Source: Candidatus Bacteroides merdigallinarum
GTDB lineage: Bacteria > Bacteroidota > Bacteroidia > Bacteroidales > Bacteroidaceae
Assembly (NCBI GenBank): GCA_019116285.1
Contig: DXBX01000039.1
Span: 1-64,000, forward strand
Reading direction: 5' to 3'
Length of the DNA stretch: 64,000 nt
The position numbers and the translations under genes are program-made. How positions within the stretch are numbered: position 1 is the stretch's first letter; each line of letters starts with the position of its first letter. The notes under the pieces are model-generated. The model made no database searches, had not been told where the DNA came from, and was given only the letters and a program-made list of their open reading frames with translations. Shown here in pieces: positions 1 to 8,193 of the stretch.

Positions 1-276
1 AACGGCTGGGGCAGCGGCGACACCAAGATGACGCTGGCTTATGACGAAAACAACGCTGCCTACCTGACCGCTACCCTCGACATGCCCGCCGGCAACACCT
101 GGAAGATTCGTCCCGACGAGAAGTGGGAGAACGACAAAGGCCCCGGCCAATTGAAGTTTGAAGGCGACGTGGCCGACAACGGCGACGGCAACTTCATTGC
201 CAACGAAGCCGGTAGCTACACCATCAAATGGTATTTCAACAAAGTGGAGCAAAAACTGGTAGTCACCAAGAACTGA
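1..276 (+). CDS. SusE/SusF-like starch-binding lipoprotein, C-terminal fragment
   Basis: The reading frame is open from base 1 and ends at 276, so only the last 91 residues are present. The fragment starts NGWGSGDTKM and ends with a beta-strand pattern (GSYTIKWYFN..QKLVVTKN) typical of the last carbohydrate-binding module of SusE/SusF outer-surface proteins, which hold starch near the SusCD importer. The SusG-type amylase directly downstream supports this, and the position before susG corresponds to susF. The start, signal peptide and earlier domains lie outside the window, so SusE and SusF cannot be told apart. Confidence 0.75.
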   Translation, partial: NGWGSGDTKMTLAYDENNAAYLTATLDMPAGNTWKIRPDEKWENDKGPGQLKFEGDVADNGDGNFIANEAGSYTIKWYFNKVEQKLVVTKN

Positions 277-307
277 CCTAAGTTCATAACAAAATAAATT
301 CAGATTT

Positions 308-345
308 AGGCTGTCGTCTGGTACCATTGACCAGACGGCAGCCTT
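308..345 (+). terminator. Rho-independent terminator after the SusE/F-like gene
   Basis: A stem of about 14 bp (GGCTGTCGTCTGGT pairing with ACCAGACGGCAGCC, one G-T pair) with a short loop is followed by TTTTCTTTT. It lies 32 bases after the stop and would separate this gene from susG. Confidence 0.8.
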
Positions 346-428
346 TTCTTTTCTAAAAACATCATTAGCCCTAGAAAAAGTCTCCAAAGCCCTTGGAAAA
401 AGCTGTGAATGTAATAAGAAAACTCTAT

Positions 429-512
429 TTCCAGGCTGGAAATGCAGAGCTCTAAGCTGGAAATGTACATTTCTAGGCTGGAAATACACATTTTTAGGCT
501 GGAAATGAAGTT
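429..512. repeat. Tandem dyad array A: four 21-bp units
   Basis: Four consecutive units start at 429, 450, 471 and 492, each exactly 21 bp. The core of the first is ATTTCCAG-G-CTGGAAAT, a perfect dyad. Later units keep AGGCTGGAAAT or AAGCTGGAAAT. Decayed 21-22 bp periodicity continues on both sides (AGCCC..GGAAAAAG at 368-409, and AAGGC..TTTTCC at 515-560), so most of the 322-bp gap before susG is periodic. Confidence 0.8.
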
Positions 513-598
513 TCCTTAAGGCAAAGACAACTTTTCCCAAGGCATTGAGAAGTTTTTCCGGGCGCTTTCTCAAGTTTAATCCCTTACTTTAACGAACA

Positions 599-2674
599 AT
601 GAACATATCTTTCAAACATCTACTGGCCTGGTTCCTCTTGGGAAGCCTGCTCCTACTGTCCGCCGCATGCAGCGACGACAATCCCGTTACCCCACCCGAT
701 GACCCGCAAGGCGGCGGCAACGATGACAACACCGAATGGGTCGCCGTCACCCCCGCGCCTGATTCGTGGGACAATGAGCGGCGTGCCGGCATCACCTACC
801 AACTGCTGGTCTACTCCTTTGCCGACAGTGACGGCGACGGCTGGGGCGACCTCCGCGGCGTCGCTTCCAAGCTGGACTACCTGCAACAGCTGGGTGTCAG
901 TGCCCTGTGGCTCTCGCCTATCCATCCCGCCATGTCCTACCACGGCTATGACGTGACGGACTACACCGCCGTCAATCCCCAATTGGGCACAATGGCCGAC
1001 TTCGAGCACCTGTTGAGCGAAGCGCACAGCCGCGGCATCAAGATTTACCTGGATTATGTGCTGAACCACACGGGCAAGGACCATCCCTGGTTTCTCGCCG
1101 CCAAGGAGTCGGAAGACAATGAATACCGCAACTACTACACCTTCTCGCAAGACCCCGCCACGGACATCGCCGCCGGGCTGCTCCCGATGATTGCCACCGA
1201 GGGCGCCAACGGCTACAACGCCGGCGAGTGGTTCAACGCCTCCGGCTCGGCCGACGAAGTGAAAGGCATCTATACCTTCACCCTCGACTGGAGCGACGCC
1301 TCCCGGCCTACCGTGACCGTCACCCCGGGCGAAGCCGCCGACGAGAACAATCCGGATACCTCCACCGAAGGCGCGAAGTATCTCTATTATGGCGACGGCC
1401 TCTGCAAGAAATTTTACGACCTGGGCGAAGGCACCTATCGGCTGACCGTGGACTTTGCATCCGCCTGGGGCTTCCTGATTCGCACCAGCGCAACGTCGTG
1501 GGACAACGGCACGAAGTATGGCGCGCCCTCTTCGTCGGACAAGGTGACCATCGGCGAAGCTTTCACGCTGGATAATACCACGGCTGCCGACATCCTCTTC
1601 GACAGCCAGGTGCAGTGGAAGTACCATTCCGCCTTCTTCACCGACTGGTTTGCAGACCTCAACTATGGTCCCGCAGACCAATGCGCTTCCTCGCCTGCCT
1701 ACCAAGCCATTGCCTCCGCTGCACGCGGCTGGGTGGAGCGTGGCGTGGACGGTTTCCGCCTGGATGCAGTGAAACATATCTACCACAATGCCACGTCGGA
1801 CGAGAATCCCACTTTCCTGCGCACTTTCTACGAGGATATGAACGATGCCTACCACGCCGCCGGGCATGCGGATGACATCTACATGGTGGGCGAAGTCCTG
1901 AGCGAGCACAACGAAGTGGCTCCCTACTACGCCGGACTGCCCGCCCTGTTCGAGTTCTCCTTCTGGTACCGTCTGGAGTGGGCCATCAACAACAGCCAAG
2001 GCTGCTACTTCGCCAAGGACTTGCTGGACTACCGCGCAGAGTATGCGGCAGTTCGCCCCGACTACATCGCTGCCACCAAGCTGACCAACCACGACGAGGA
2101 CCGTGCCGCCTCCCTTCTGGGACGCAACATGGATAAGTGCCGCCTGGCCGCCGCCGTGCTCCTCACCGCACAAGGCACACCTTATATATATTATGGAGAA
2201 GAGCTGGGCCTCTATGGCACCAAGGGCAACGGCGATGAATACGTCCGCAGTCCGATGCTGTGGGGCGATGCAATGAACACAGCCTACACGGACAAGATAG
2301 ACGCTGAGGTAGAGGCCAACGTCCCCGCCGTCAGCGAGCAAGAAGCCGACGCTTCCTCGTTGCTGCAGACCTACCGCGACTTCATCCGCCTGCGCAACAC
2401 CTACCCTGCCCTGGCCACCGGCACCATGTCGCGCCACGAGGTGTACAACGAATCCAATGCCAATTATAAGACCTTGGCTGCCTGGGTCATGACGCAAGGC
2501 GACGAGCGTCTGTTGGTGTTGCACAACTTCGGCTCCTCCGCCATCACCCTCCCGCTGACCGATGAAGTCCAAAAGGCCGTCGGCACGCAAGGCACGGTGG
2601 AGCAATCCACGCAAGACGGTACAATAACGGTTCGGCTGGGTGGATATGCTTCGGCGGTCTATCTGCTTGACTAA
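599..2674 (+). CDS. susG: SusG-like outer-surface alpha-amylase (GH13)
   Basis: An endo-acting alpha-amylase of 691 aa, expected to cut starch at the cell surface for SusCD uptake. The N-terminus is a lipoprotein signal with lipobox Cys24 (LLSAAC-SDD). The GH13 barrel begins near residue 65. Catalytic residues are visible: nucleophile Asp389 (DGFRLDA), acid/base Glu432 (MVGEVLS) and Asp499 (LTNHDED), each one position from those of B. thetaiotaomicron SusG. A beta-rich insertion at about 210-340 matches the place of the CBM58 module in SusG. A terminator and repeat array lie upstream, so the gene may have its own promoter; a weak box (TACTTTAA) is at 585-592. Confidence 0.93.
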   Translation: MNISFKHLLAWFLLGSLLLLSAACSDDNPVTPPDDPQGGGNDDNTEWVAVTPAPDSWDNERRAGITYQLLVYSFADSDGDGWGDLRGVASKLDYLQQLGVSALWLSPIHPAMSYHGYDVTDYTAVNPQLGTMADFEHLLSEAHSRGIKIYLDYVLNHTGKDHPWFLAAKESEDNEYRNYYTFSQDPATDIAAGLLPMIATEGANGYNAGEWFNASGSADEVKGIYTFTLDWSDASRPTVTVTPGEAADENNPDTSTEGAKYLYYGDGLCKKFYDLGEGTYRLTVDFASAWGFLIRTSATSWDNGTKYGAPSSSDKVTIGEAFTLDNTTAADILFDSQVQWKYHSAFFTDWFADLNYGPADQCASSPAYQAIASAARGWVERGVDGFRLDAVKHIYHNATSDENPTFLRTFYEDMNDAYHAAGHADDIYMVGEVLSEHNEVAPYYAGLPALFEFSFWYRLEWAINNSQGCYFAKDLLDYRAEYAAVRPDYIAATKLTNHDEDRAASLLGRNMDKCRLAAAVLLTAQGTPYIYYGEELGLYGTKGNGDEYVRSPMLWGDAMNTAYTDKIDAEVEANVPAVSEQEADASSLLQTYRDFIRLRNTYPALATGTMSRHEVYNESNANYKTLAAWVMTQGDERLLVLHNFGSSAITLPLTDEVQKAVGTQGTVEQSTQDGTITVRLGGYASAVYLLD

Positions 2675-2679
2675 TACCG

Positions 2680-2733
2680 ACAAAGTGAATGTGTGGTATC
2701 GCAAGATCGGATAAAACACATTCCCTTTGTTTA
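2680..2733 (+). terminator. Inverted repeat after susG
   Basis: The 15-base arms at 2680-2694 and 2716-2730 (ACAAAGTGAATGTGT and ACACATTCCCTTTGT) pair with one mismatch, six bases after the susG stop. There is no strong T-run, so it may be a terminator or only an mRNA 3'-end structure. Confidence 0.55.
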
Positions 2734-2823
2734 CAAGTGCAAAGGTGACACCTCCAAATACAAAACTATGTTATAAAACATAAGAAAACGGTCCATAGAC
2801 TTGCTCAATTCGGAGAAAAGCCC

Positions 2824-2831
2824 TACCTTTG
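2824..2831 (+). promoter_or_regulatory. Bacteroides -7 box driving the candidate small RNA
   Basis: TACCTTTG matches TAnnTTTG exactly, with TTGCTC about 20 bases upstream as a possible -33 element. No coding region follows for 450 bases. Confidence 0.55.
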
Positions 2832-2837
2832 CATCGC

Positions 2838-3008
2838 TGTTGGGAAACAGCATATGTATTTTTCATAGGCTAAAAATTGGATTAATAGGTAATTAGGTAA
2901 AGATTGAAGTTTTCAAATTAGGTAATTGAAGTTTGTTTTTAAAGGTAAAAGTAAAGATTGATTTTAGGTAACATTTGGATGAAAAAAGAAAAGCCTTCGG
3001 GCTTTTCT
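2838..3008 (+). ncRNA. Candidate intergenic small RNA (about 170 nt)
   Basis: The segment lies between a good -7 box (2824-2831) and a strong terminator (GAAAAGCC-TTCG-GGCTTTTC at 2988-3007) and has no convincing ORF. It begins with a hairpin (GCTGTT-GGGA-AACAGC, 2836-2851) and is then A/G/T-rich with five AGGTAA motifs at 2887, 2895, 2920, 2943 and 2966. The last three intervals are 25, 23 and 23 bases, so the body may be a decayed tandem array. I do not recognise it as a known RNA family. It could also be a leader of the downstream gene, but the terminator argues against that. Confidence 0.4.
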
Positions 3009-3103
3009 ACAGAGGACGAGGGGTTCGTGAGAACTTACTCGTTTTTTGTTGCCCATTGATGACCTCCCTCCGCAACAATCCGGGGTCAGGTAAATGATCT
3101 ATT

Positions 3104-3172
3104 GATCACTGCCCAAGCCGTCAACTGAGCACTGCCCAAGCCGTCAGTTGAGCACTCAACCAGCCGTCAGTT
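3104..3172. repeat. Tandem dyad array B: three 23-bp units (same family as array F)
   Basis: Units start at 3104, 3127 and 3150, each 23 bp, with consensus GCCGTCARYT then GAKCACT. A weak fourth unit may begin at 3173. The unit junction GTTGAG-CA-CTCAAC is a perfect dyad. The reverse complement of the unit matches the array at 35139-35231. Confidence 0.75.
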
Positions 3173-3241
3173 GATCTTTCGGGAAGGTTTCAGAAGAGGC
3201 AATAAAGAAGCATTTTATGCGCTTGGCACAAGGGAAATACT

Positions 3242-3249
3242 TACCTTTG
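3242..3249 (+). promoter_or_regulatory. Promoter of the thioredoxin-fold gene
   Basis: TACCTTTG fits TAnnTTTG, with a TTGGC element about 19 bases upstream (3222). The predicted start is about 30 bases before the ATG at 3282. Confidence 0.6.
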
Positions 3250-3281
3250 CATCATACTACTCAAAAAAATACATACGAAAG

Positions 3282-3584
3282 ATGATTAAGATTTATGGAA
3301 TGAACACCTGCCCCGACTGCACGTATGTGGAGGAACAGGTGAAAGGAAATGAGCGATACGAGGTTATCGACATTGGCGCTCACGTCAGGAACTTGAAGGA
3401 ATTCCTGCGGCTGCGGGACAAGAATCCGGTTTTCGAGGCAACGAAAAGAGCAGGTGCCGTGGGAATCCCTTGTTTCGTATTGGAAGATGGAACTGTGACA
3501 CTCAGCGCGGAAGATGCCGGACTGCACTCACGCTCTACGGCAACGGAGGGTACATCATGCCGCATCGACGGAAGCGGATGTTGA
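3282..3584 (+). CDS. Glutaredoxin/thioredoxin-fold small redox protein
   Basis: A 100-aa protein beginning MIKIYGMNTCPDC. The CPDC motif (Cys10, Cys13) lies just after beta-strand 1, and a GIPCF segment supplies the cis-proline of the thioredoxin fold. Residues between are charged and helical. The tail ends CRIDGSGC, adding two cysteines that could bind a metal or form a second redox pair. The frame is open upstream to 3171, but the promoter box at 3242-3249 and the family N-terminus favour 3282. It is monocistronic and convergent with nqr. The substrate is unknown. Confidence 0.8.
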   Translation: MIKIYGMNTCPDCTYVEEQVKGNERYEVIDIGAHVRNLKEFLRLRDKNPVFEATKRAGAVGIPCFVLEDGTVTLSAEDAGLHSRSTATEGTSCRIDGSGC

Positions 3585-3616
3585 ACGTATGGAACAGAAG
3601 GAAGCAATCATGAAAA

Positions 3617-3663
3617 AGGCGGGAATGAAACCACCTGCAAAGAGCAGCGTTTCATTCCCGCCT
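3617..3663 (-). terminator. Terminator of the nqr operon
   Basis: A perfect 15-bp stem (GGCGGGAATGAAAC and its complement, arms 3617-3631 and 3649-3663) is followed on the minus strand by TTTTT. It lies just after nqrF and could also stop transcription from the convergent thioredoxin-fold gene. Confidence 0.85.
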
Positions 3664-3686
3664 ACGTATGTAATCAAACTATTCCC

Positions 3687-4958
3687 TTATCCGCCGAAGT
3701 TATCAAACATCAGGTTCGACATCGGTACACCTAGGTCATCCAGCATTTTCTCGACAGCTTTCGACATGGGGCCGGGGCCGCACATGTAGTATTCGATGTC
3801 TTCGGGAGCCTCGTGGTCTTTCAAGTAGGTGTTGTAAATCACCTGATGAACAAAGCCCGGGGTGTACTTCACGCCCGCTGCATCGGCTGCAGGGTCGGGA
3901 CGGTCCAAGGCCAGGTGGAAAGAGAAGTTGGGGAACTCCTTCTCCAGGTCGAGGAAGTCCTGCAAGTAGAACACCTCGTTGAGGGCACGAGCACCGTAGA
4001 AGTAGGACATCTTGCGGTCGGTGGTGTGCAACGTCTTGGTCATGTGCATGATCTGTGCACGAAGTGGAGCCATGCCGGCACCACCGCCAATCCACATCAT
4101 CTCCTTCTTCGAGTCGAATATCGGATGGAAGTCTCCGTAAGGGCCGCTCATGATGACCTTGTCGCCGGGTTTCAGCGTAAAGATGTATGACGAGGCAATG
4201 CCCGGCATCACGTCCTGGAAGCCCACCTGAGGTTTCGGCTTGAAAGGAGGCGTGGCAATACGGACGGTCAGCATGATGCGGTCGCCCTCCGCCGGATAGT
4301 TGGCCATGGAGTAGGCACGGATGGTCTCTTCGTCGTTGCGGCACTTCAGGCCGAACAGGCCAAACTTCTCCCATGCCGGCAGATATTCCTTACCTATGAG
4401 GTCCTTATCAATATCCTTGTCATAGTCCATCGTGTACTTGGGAATCTTGATCTGCGCGTACGAACCGGGAATGAAGTCCATGTGTTCGCCGGGAGGCAAT
4501 GCCACGATAAACTCCTTGATGAAGGTGGCCACGTTCTTGTTCGAGATGACCTCGCATTCCCATTCCTTCACGCCCAGTACGCTTTCGGCAACCTTGATTT
4601 CCATGTCGTTCTTCACCTTCACCTGGCAGCCCAGACGCCAATGGTCCTGGATCTGCTTGCGGCTGAAGTGCGGAGTCTCCGAAGGCAGGATTTCACCGCC
4701 ACCGGCCAACACCTGACACTTGCACTGGCCGCAAGAGCCCTTACCACCGCAGGCAGAGGACAGATACACGCCATTGACAGCCAACGTGTTGAGCAACGTC
4801 GAACCGGAAGCTACCTCCAGCACCTTGTCGCCATTGATGGTTATCTTCACATTTCCCGAAGGTACCAGGAATTTCTTGGCTACCAGCAGGATAATCACAA
4901 GCAGGAGCACTACTACGAGGAATACGCCCACGCTTGCCAATATCAGATTCATATCCAT
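3687..4958 (-). CDS. nqrF: Na+-translocating NADH:quinone oxidoreductase subunit F
   Basis: The NADH-input subunit of Na+-NQR (423 aa): it takes electrons from NADH through FAD and a 2Fe-2S centre. An N-terminal membrane helix (about residues 8-30) precedes a ferredoxin-like domain with Cys70, Cys76, Cys79 and Cys111, the same positions as the cluster ligands of Vibrio cholerae NqrF. The FAD-binding barrel follows (RAYSMANYP) and then the NADH domain (MIGGGAGMAPLR-type loop, YMCGPGPM). It is the last gene of the minus-strand nqrABCDEF operon, 19 bp after nqrE, with a strong terminator beyond. Confidence 0.97.
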   Translation of the reverse strand: MDMNLILASVGVFLVVVLLLVIILLVAKKFLVPSGNVKITINGDKVLEVASGSTLLNTLAVNGVYLSSACGGKGSCGQCKCQVLAGGGEILPSETPHFSRKQIQDHWRLGCQVKVKNDMEIKVAESVLGVKEWECEVISNKNVATFIKEFIVALPPGEHMDFIPGSYAQIKIPKYTMDYDKDIDKDLIGKEYLPAWEKFGLFGLKCRNDEETIRAYSMANYPAEGDRIMLTVRIATPPFKPKPQVGFQDVMPGIASSYIFTLKPGDKVIMSGPYGDFHPIFDSKKEMMWIGGGAGMAPLRAQIMHMTKTLHTTDRKMSYFYGARALNEVFYLQDFLDLEKEFPNFSFHLALDRPDPAADAAGVKYTPGFVHQVIYNTYLKDHEAPEDIEYYMCGPGPMSKAVEKMLDDLGVPMSNLMFDNFGG

Positions 4959-4977
4959 AGTCTTATTCCTTTCTTCG

Positions 4978-5604
4978 TTAAATGTTCAACCCAGAGAAAC
5001 ACATGAAAGCCATGGCCATCAGACCTACGGTGATGAACGTGATGCCCAATCCGCGCAGGGGAGCCGGCACATTGCTGTAGGCCATCTTCTCACGCACGGC
5101 AGCCAGACCCACGATAGCCAGCATCCAGCCCAGACCGGAGCCCAAGGCATAGGAGATGGCATCGCTGATGCCACCGATATACTTCGGGTCGCTGATGCCC
5201 AGGTTGATGCGCTGCTGCATGAACAGCGAAGCACCCATGATGGCACAGTTCACGGCAATCAGCGGCAGGAAGATACCCAGTGAGGCATAGAGCGAAGGAC
5301 TGAAGCGCTCGACGGCCATTTCCACCAACTGCGTGATACCGGCAATGATGGCGATGAAAAGAATGAAACTCAGGAAGCTGAGGTCAACGCCTTCGATGAT
5401 GGCATCGGGTCCCAGCACCCGTGTCTGGAGCAGGTAGTTGACCGGGAGCGTCACCACGAGCACGAATGTCACGGCAATGCCCAGTCCTACGGCAGTCTTC
5501 ACGTTCTTCGACACGGCCAGGTAAGAACACATGCCGAGGAAGAAGGCGAATATCATGTTGTCCACGAATATGGAGCGGACGAATAAGCTAAAAAATTCTC
5601 CCAT
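4978..5604 (-). CDS. nqrE: Na+-NQR subunit E
   Basis: An integral membrane subunit of Na+-NQR (208 aa, the usual length) with about six hydrophobic segments. The N-terminal sequence ([20 protein letters not shown]) and the GLGWMLAI segment are characteristic of the NqrE/RnfA family. NqrD and NqrE are homologous, oppositely inserted subunits that form part of the sodium path and carry a membrane iron centre in known structures. The gene sits between nqrD (22 bp upstream) and nqrF (19 bp downstream). Confidence 0.97.
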   Translation of the reverse strand: MGEFFSLFVRSIFVDNMIFAFFLGMCSYLAVSKNVKTAVGLGIAVTFVLVVTLPVNYLLQTRVLGPDAIIEGVDLSFLSFILFIAIIAGITQLVEMAVERFSPSLYASLGIFLPLIAVNCAIMGASLFMQQRINLGISDPKYIGGISDAISYALGSGLGWMLAIVGLAAVREKMAYSNVPAPLRGLGITFITVGLMAMAFMCFSGLNI

Positions 5605-5626
5605 ATTATTCTAAGTCATTAAAGTC

Positions 5627-6262
5627 TTACTTCTCTTGCAACTCTTTGTGACGGGCGCGCTGATACCAAATGAGGCAAGCCACGATGATCAGTGCCATCG
5701 GCGGCATCAGCATCAGGCCATTGTTAACATAGCCGGCCTCCTTGATGGGTTCATAGTTCAGGATATTGAATCCCAGCAACGTGCCCGAACCCAGCAACTC
5801 ACGGATGAAGGCCACGATGACCAGTATCTTGGCATAGCCCAATCCGTTGCCCAGACCATCCAGGAAAGACTCCCACGGACCGTTCATCATGGCAAATGCT
5901 TCCAGGCGGCCCATCAGGATACAGTTCGTGATGATCAATCCTACATAGACGGAGAGCTGTACACTCACATCGTAGGCGAAAGCTTTCAGAATCTCACTCA
6001 CGATGGTCACCAGGGCAGCCACCACCACCAGCTGAACAATGATACGGATGCGGTTGGGAATGGTCTTACGCAAGAGCGAGATGACTACGTTGGAGAACGC
6101 CGTGATGATGGTCACGGAAAGTCCCATCACGATGGCCGGCTCCAACTTGGCCGTCACTGCCAAGGCTGAGCAGATACCCAATACCTGCACCGTCACAGGA
6201 TTATTCATCCCGATCGGCGTGGTAAACACTTCTCTATTTTTCTTTGAAAATAATTGTCCCAT
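5627..6262 (-). CDS. nqrD: Na+-NQR subunit D
   Basis: An integral membrane subunit (211 aa) of the NqrD/RnfE family. It starts [36 protein letters not shown] when read through, with the conserved NPV..QVLG segment near residue 22 and six predicted helices. The segment [13 protein letters not shown] is another family signature. It pairs with NqrE in the membrane core. The gene starts 6 bp after nqrC ends, suggesting translational coupling. Confidence 0.97.
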   Translation of the reverse strand: MGQLFSKKNREVFTTPIGMNNPVTVQVLGICSALAVTAKLEPAIVMGLSVTIITAFSNVVISLLRKTIPNRIRIIVQLVVVAALVTIVSEILKAFAYDVSVQLSVYVGLIITNCILMGRLEAFAMMNGPWESFLDGLGNGLGYAKILVIVAFIRELLGSGTLLGFNILNYEPIKEAGYVNNGLMLMPPMALIIVACLIWYQRARHKELQEK

Positions 6263-6268
6263 AATTGT

Positions 6269-6961
6269 TTAGTCCTCCTCAGCCTCTTTAATGGTTAGAA
6301 ATTTCGTGTAGTTGCCCAGGCAACTCTTCAGCATGGAGCCAACGGCCACCGAAGTGATGGTACCGCCGGAAATGCCGTCCACCTGGTGTTCGGCATCGGC
6401 CACCTTGCCGTTCTTTACCACGTCCAGTGCCACCTGGCCGTCGGCCATGGCCTTCAAGCCGGGAAACTCGCTTTGGAAATGCTCGCCGGCAATCTCGGCA
6501 CCCAAGCCGGGAGTCTCGCTGGCATGGGAGAAGTAGACGCCATAGACCGTGTCCTTGTCGTCATCCAAGGCCACATAGCCCCAGATGGCACCCCACAGGC
6601 CCACGCCATACACCGGGAAAACGTACTTGGTCTGTCCGTCCACCTCGCACACGAACACGTGGAGGCGTCCGTTCTCCTTCACTTCCTTCTCGTAGGAGGT
6701 GGCAAACTTGCCGTCGTTCTCCTTCAGCGTGCCGTCTTCCTGCATCAGCATGTCGGCCTTCACATATTTATTATATTCCGCTTCGGGGTCGGCCACGTTG
6801 CGCACGTTCAGCGCGGCGAGAATCTGCTTCTTCGTGTCCATCTCCACATTCTTGTTCTGCAGGTCTTTCAATGACGAGCTGACAAAAGCCAGGAGGAATG
6901 CCACGATGACCACCATGACCGAAGCATAAATGATGGTATAACTGTTACTGTTCGTATTCAT
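6269..6961 (-). CDS. nqrC: Na+-NQR subunit C (flavinylated)
   Basis: A 230-aa subunit with one N-terminal membrane helix (about 9-30) and a periplasmic FMN-binding domain. NqrC carries FMN bound covalently to a threonine in an S/T-G-A-T motif. Here the site reads DGISGGTITS, with the presumed Thr201 and Gly in place of Ala. The motif HASETPGLGAE around residue 150 is also typical. The ApbE flavin transferase that would load it is not in the window. It lies 15 bp after nqrB. Confidence 0.96.
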   Translation of the reverse strand: MNTNSNSYTIIYASVMVVIVAFLLAFVSSSLKDLQNKNVEMDTKKQILAALNVRNVADPEAEYNKYVKADMLMQEDGTLKENDGKFATSYEKEVKENGRLHVFVCEVDGQTKYVFPVYGVGLWGAIWGYVALDDDKDTVYGVYFSHASETPGLGAEIAGEHFQSEFPGLKAMADGQVALDVVKNGKVADAEHQVDGISGGTITSVAVGSMLKSCLGNYTKFLTIKEAEED

Positions 6962-6976
6962 TTCTCATCCGGTATT

Positions 6977-8149
6977 TTAATTGTTGGACTTAAGAGCCGT
7001 GCGCTTCTCGCGGCGGCTGATGTTGTTCTGCACCACGCAATAGTCAATGAGCGGGGCGAAGATGTTCATCAACAGGATGGCGAGCATCATGCCTTCGGGA
7101 TAACCGGGGTTGAGGACACGGATGATGATGGCCATGACGCCTATCAGGAAACCGTAGATGTACTTGCCCGTCTCCGTGCGTGCTGAAGTCACCGGGTCGG
7201 TGGCCATGAACACGGCGCCGAAGCAGAAACCGCCCAACACAAGGTGCTCGTACCAAGGCATGTGGGCCACGGCCGTATCAGGACCTGCCACATTGAATAC
7301 CCATGCCATCAGGGCACCGCCCACAAAGACGGAAAGCATCGTCTTCCAGCTGGCAATGCCTGTCCACAACAGGATGACGGCACCGATAGCAATGGCAATG
7401 ACGCTGGTCTCGCCAATGGAACCAGGAATGAAGCCTGTCACCATGTCCCACGAGAAATCAGGAGCAGCCGCCGAGGTCTTGGCGATACCCAACGGCGTAG
7501 CCACCGTGAGGCCGTCCACCGTCTGGCCCAAACCGAAGATGCTGTCCGAGGATACCCATACGGCATCGCCCGACATCTTGGTGGGATAGGCGAAGAACAG
7601 GAAGGCGCGGGTGATGAGAGCCACGTTGAACACGTTCATGCCCGTGCCGCCAAACACTTCCTTGGCAAAGATGACAGAGAAGGCCGTGGCGATGGCCAGC
7701 ATCCACAACGGACAATCCACCGGCACAATCATCGGAATCAATATGCCTGAAACGAGGAAGCCCTCCTGGATTTCCTCCTTTTTCCATTGGGCCACCACGA
7801 ACTCGATGCCGAGGCCCACCACATAGGAAACTATGATTTTGGGAAGCACGGCCAGGAAACCGTAACCGAACATTTCCCAAAAGCCGCCGGGCGTGCCCGT
7901 GGCGTGGAAGTGCTGGTATCCCACGTTGTACATACCGAACAGCAAGGCCGGTATCAGTGCGATGACCACCATCGACATGATGCGCTTGCTGTCGATGGCG
8001 TCATGAATGTGCGTCCCCGATTTCGACGTGGTGTTGGGCACGAAGAGGAATGTCTCGAAGCCCTCGAACACCGAGCGAAATGCGTGGTATTTGCCGCCCT
8101 CTTCAAAGTTCGGCTTTATCTTGTCGAGATAATTTCTTAACGCTTTCAT
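6977..8149 (-). CDS. nqrB: Na+-NQR subunit B (flavinylated)
   Basis: The large membrane subunit (390 aa) that takes part in quinone reduction and sodium transport. It has about ten hydrophobic segments and family motifs such as KEVFGGTGMNVFN. The usual covalent FMN threonine lies after DG in an S-G-A-T motif; here the segment reads VDGLTVATPLG, giving Thr218 as the likely site with a changed context. The gene follows nqrA after 44 bases that include a short ATTAATGTTCAATGATAAAC-like stretch, the longest gap in the operon. Confidence 0.96.
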   Translation of the reverse strand: MKALRNYLDKIKPNFEEGGKYHAFRSVFEGFETFLFVPNTTSKSGTHIHDAIDSKRIMSMVVIALIPALLFGMYNVGYQHFHATGTPGGFWEMFGYGFLAVLPKIIVSYVVGLGIEFVVAQWKKEEIQEGFLVSGILIPMIVPVDCPLWMLAIATAFSVIFAKEVFGGTGMNVFNVALITRAFLFFAYPTKMSGDAVWVSSDSIFGLGQTVDGLTVATPLGIAKTSAAAPDFSWDMVTGFIPGSIGETSVIAIAIGAVILLWTGIASWKTMLSVFVGGALMAWVFNVAGPDTAVAHMPWYEHLVLGGFCFGAVFMATDPVTSARTETGKYIYGFLIGVMAIIIRVLNPGYPEGMMLAILLMNIFAPLIDYCVVQNNISRREKRTALKSNN

Positions 8150-8193
8150 TTATGAATGATTAATGTTCAATGATAAACGGTTAGTAATCAGGT

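Noticed and set aside
306..491. A 61-aa minus-strand frame with repeats CISSLEM/YISSLEL/CISSLEI
   Set aside because: The heptapeptide repeat arises from the 21-bp units of array A (21 is divisible by three); there is no promoter or conserved start.
653..2719. A 688-aa open frame on the minus strand opposite susG
   Set aside because: It is an antisense shadow of a GC-rich gene with clear GH13 motifs on the plus strand; its translation has no domain pattern and it lacks a promoter or start context.
3171..3281. Upstream extension of the thioredoxin-fold gene
   Set aside because: The extra 37 residues overlap the promoter box at 3242-3249, and the family starts at MIKIYG.
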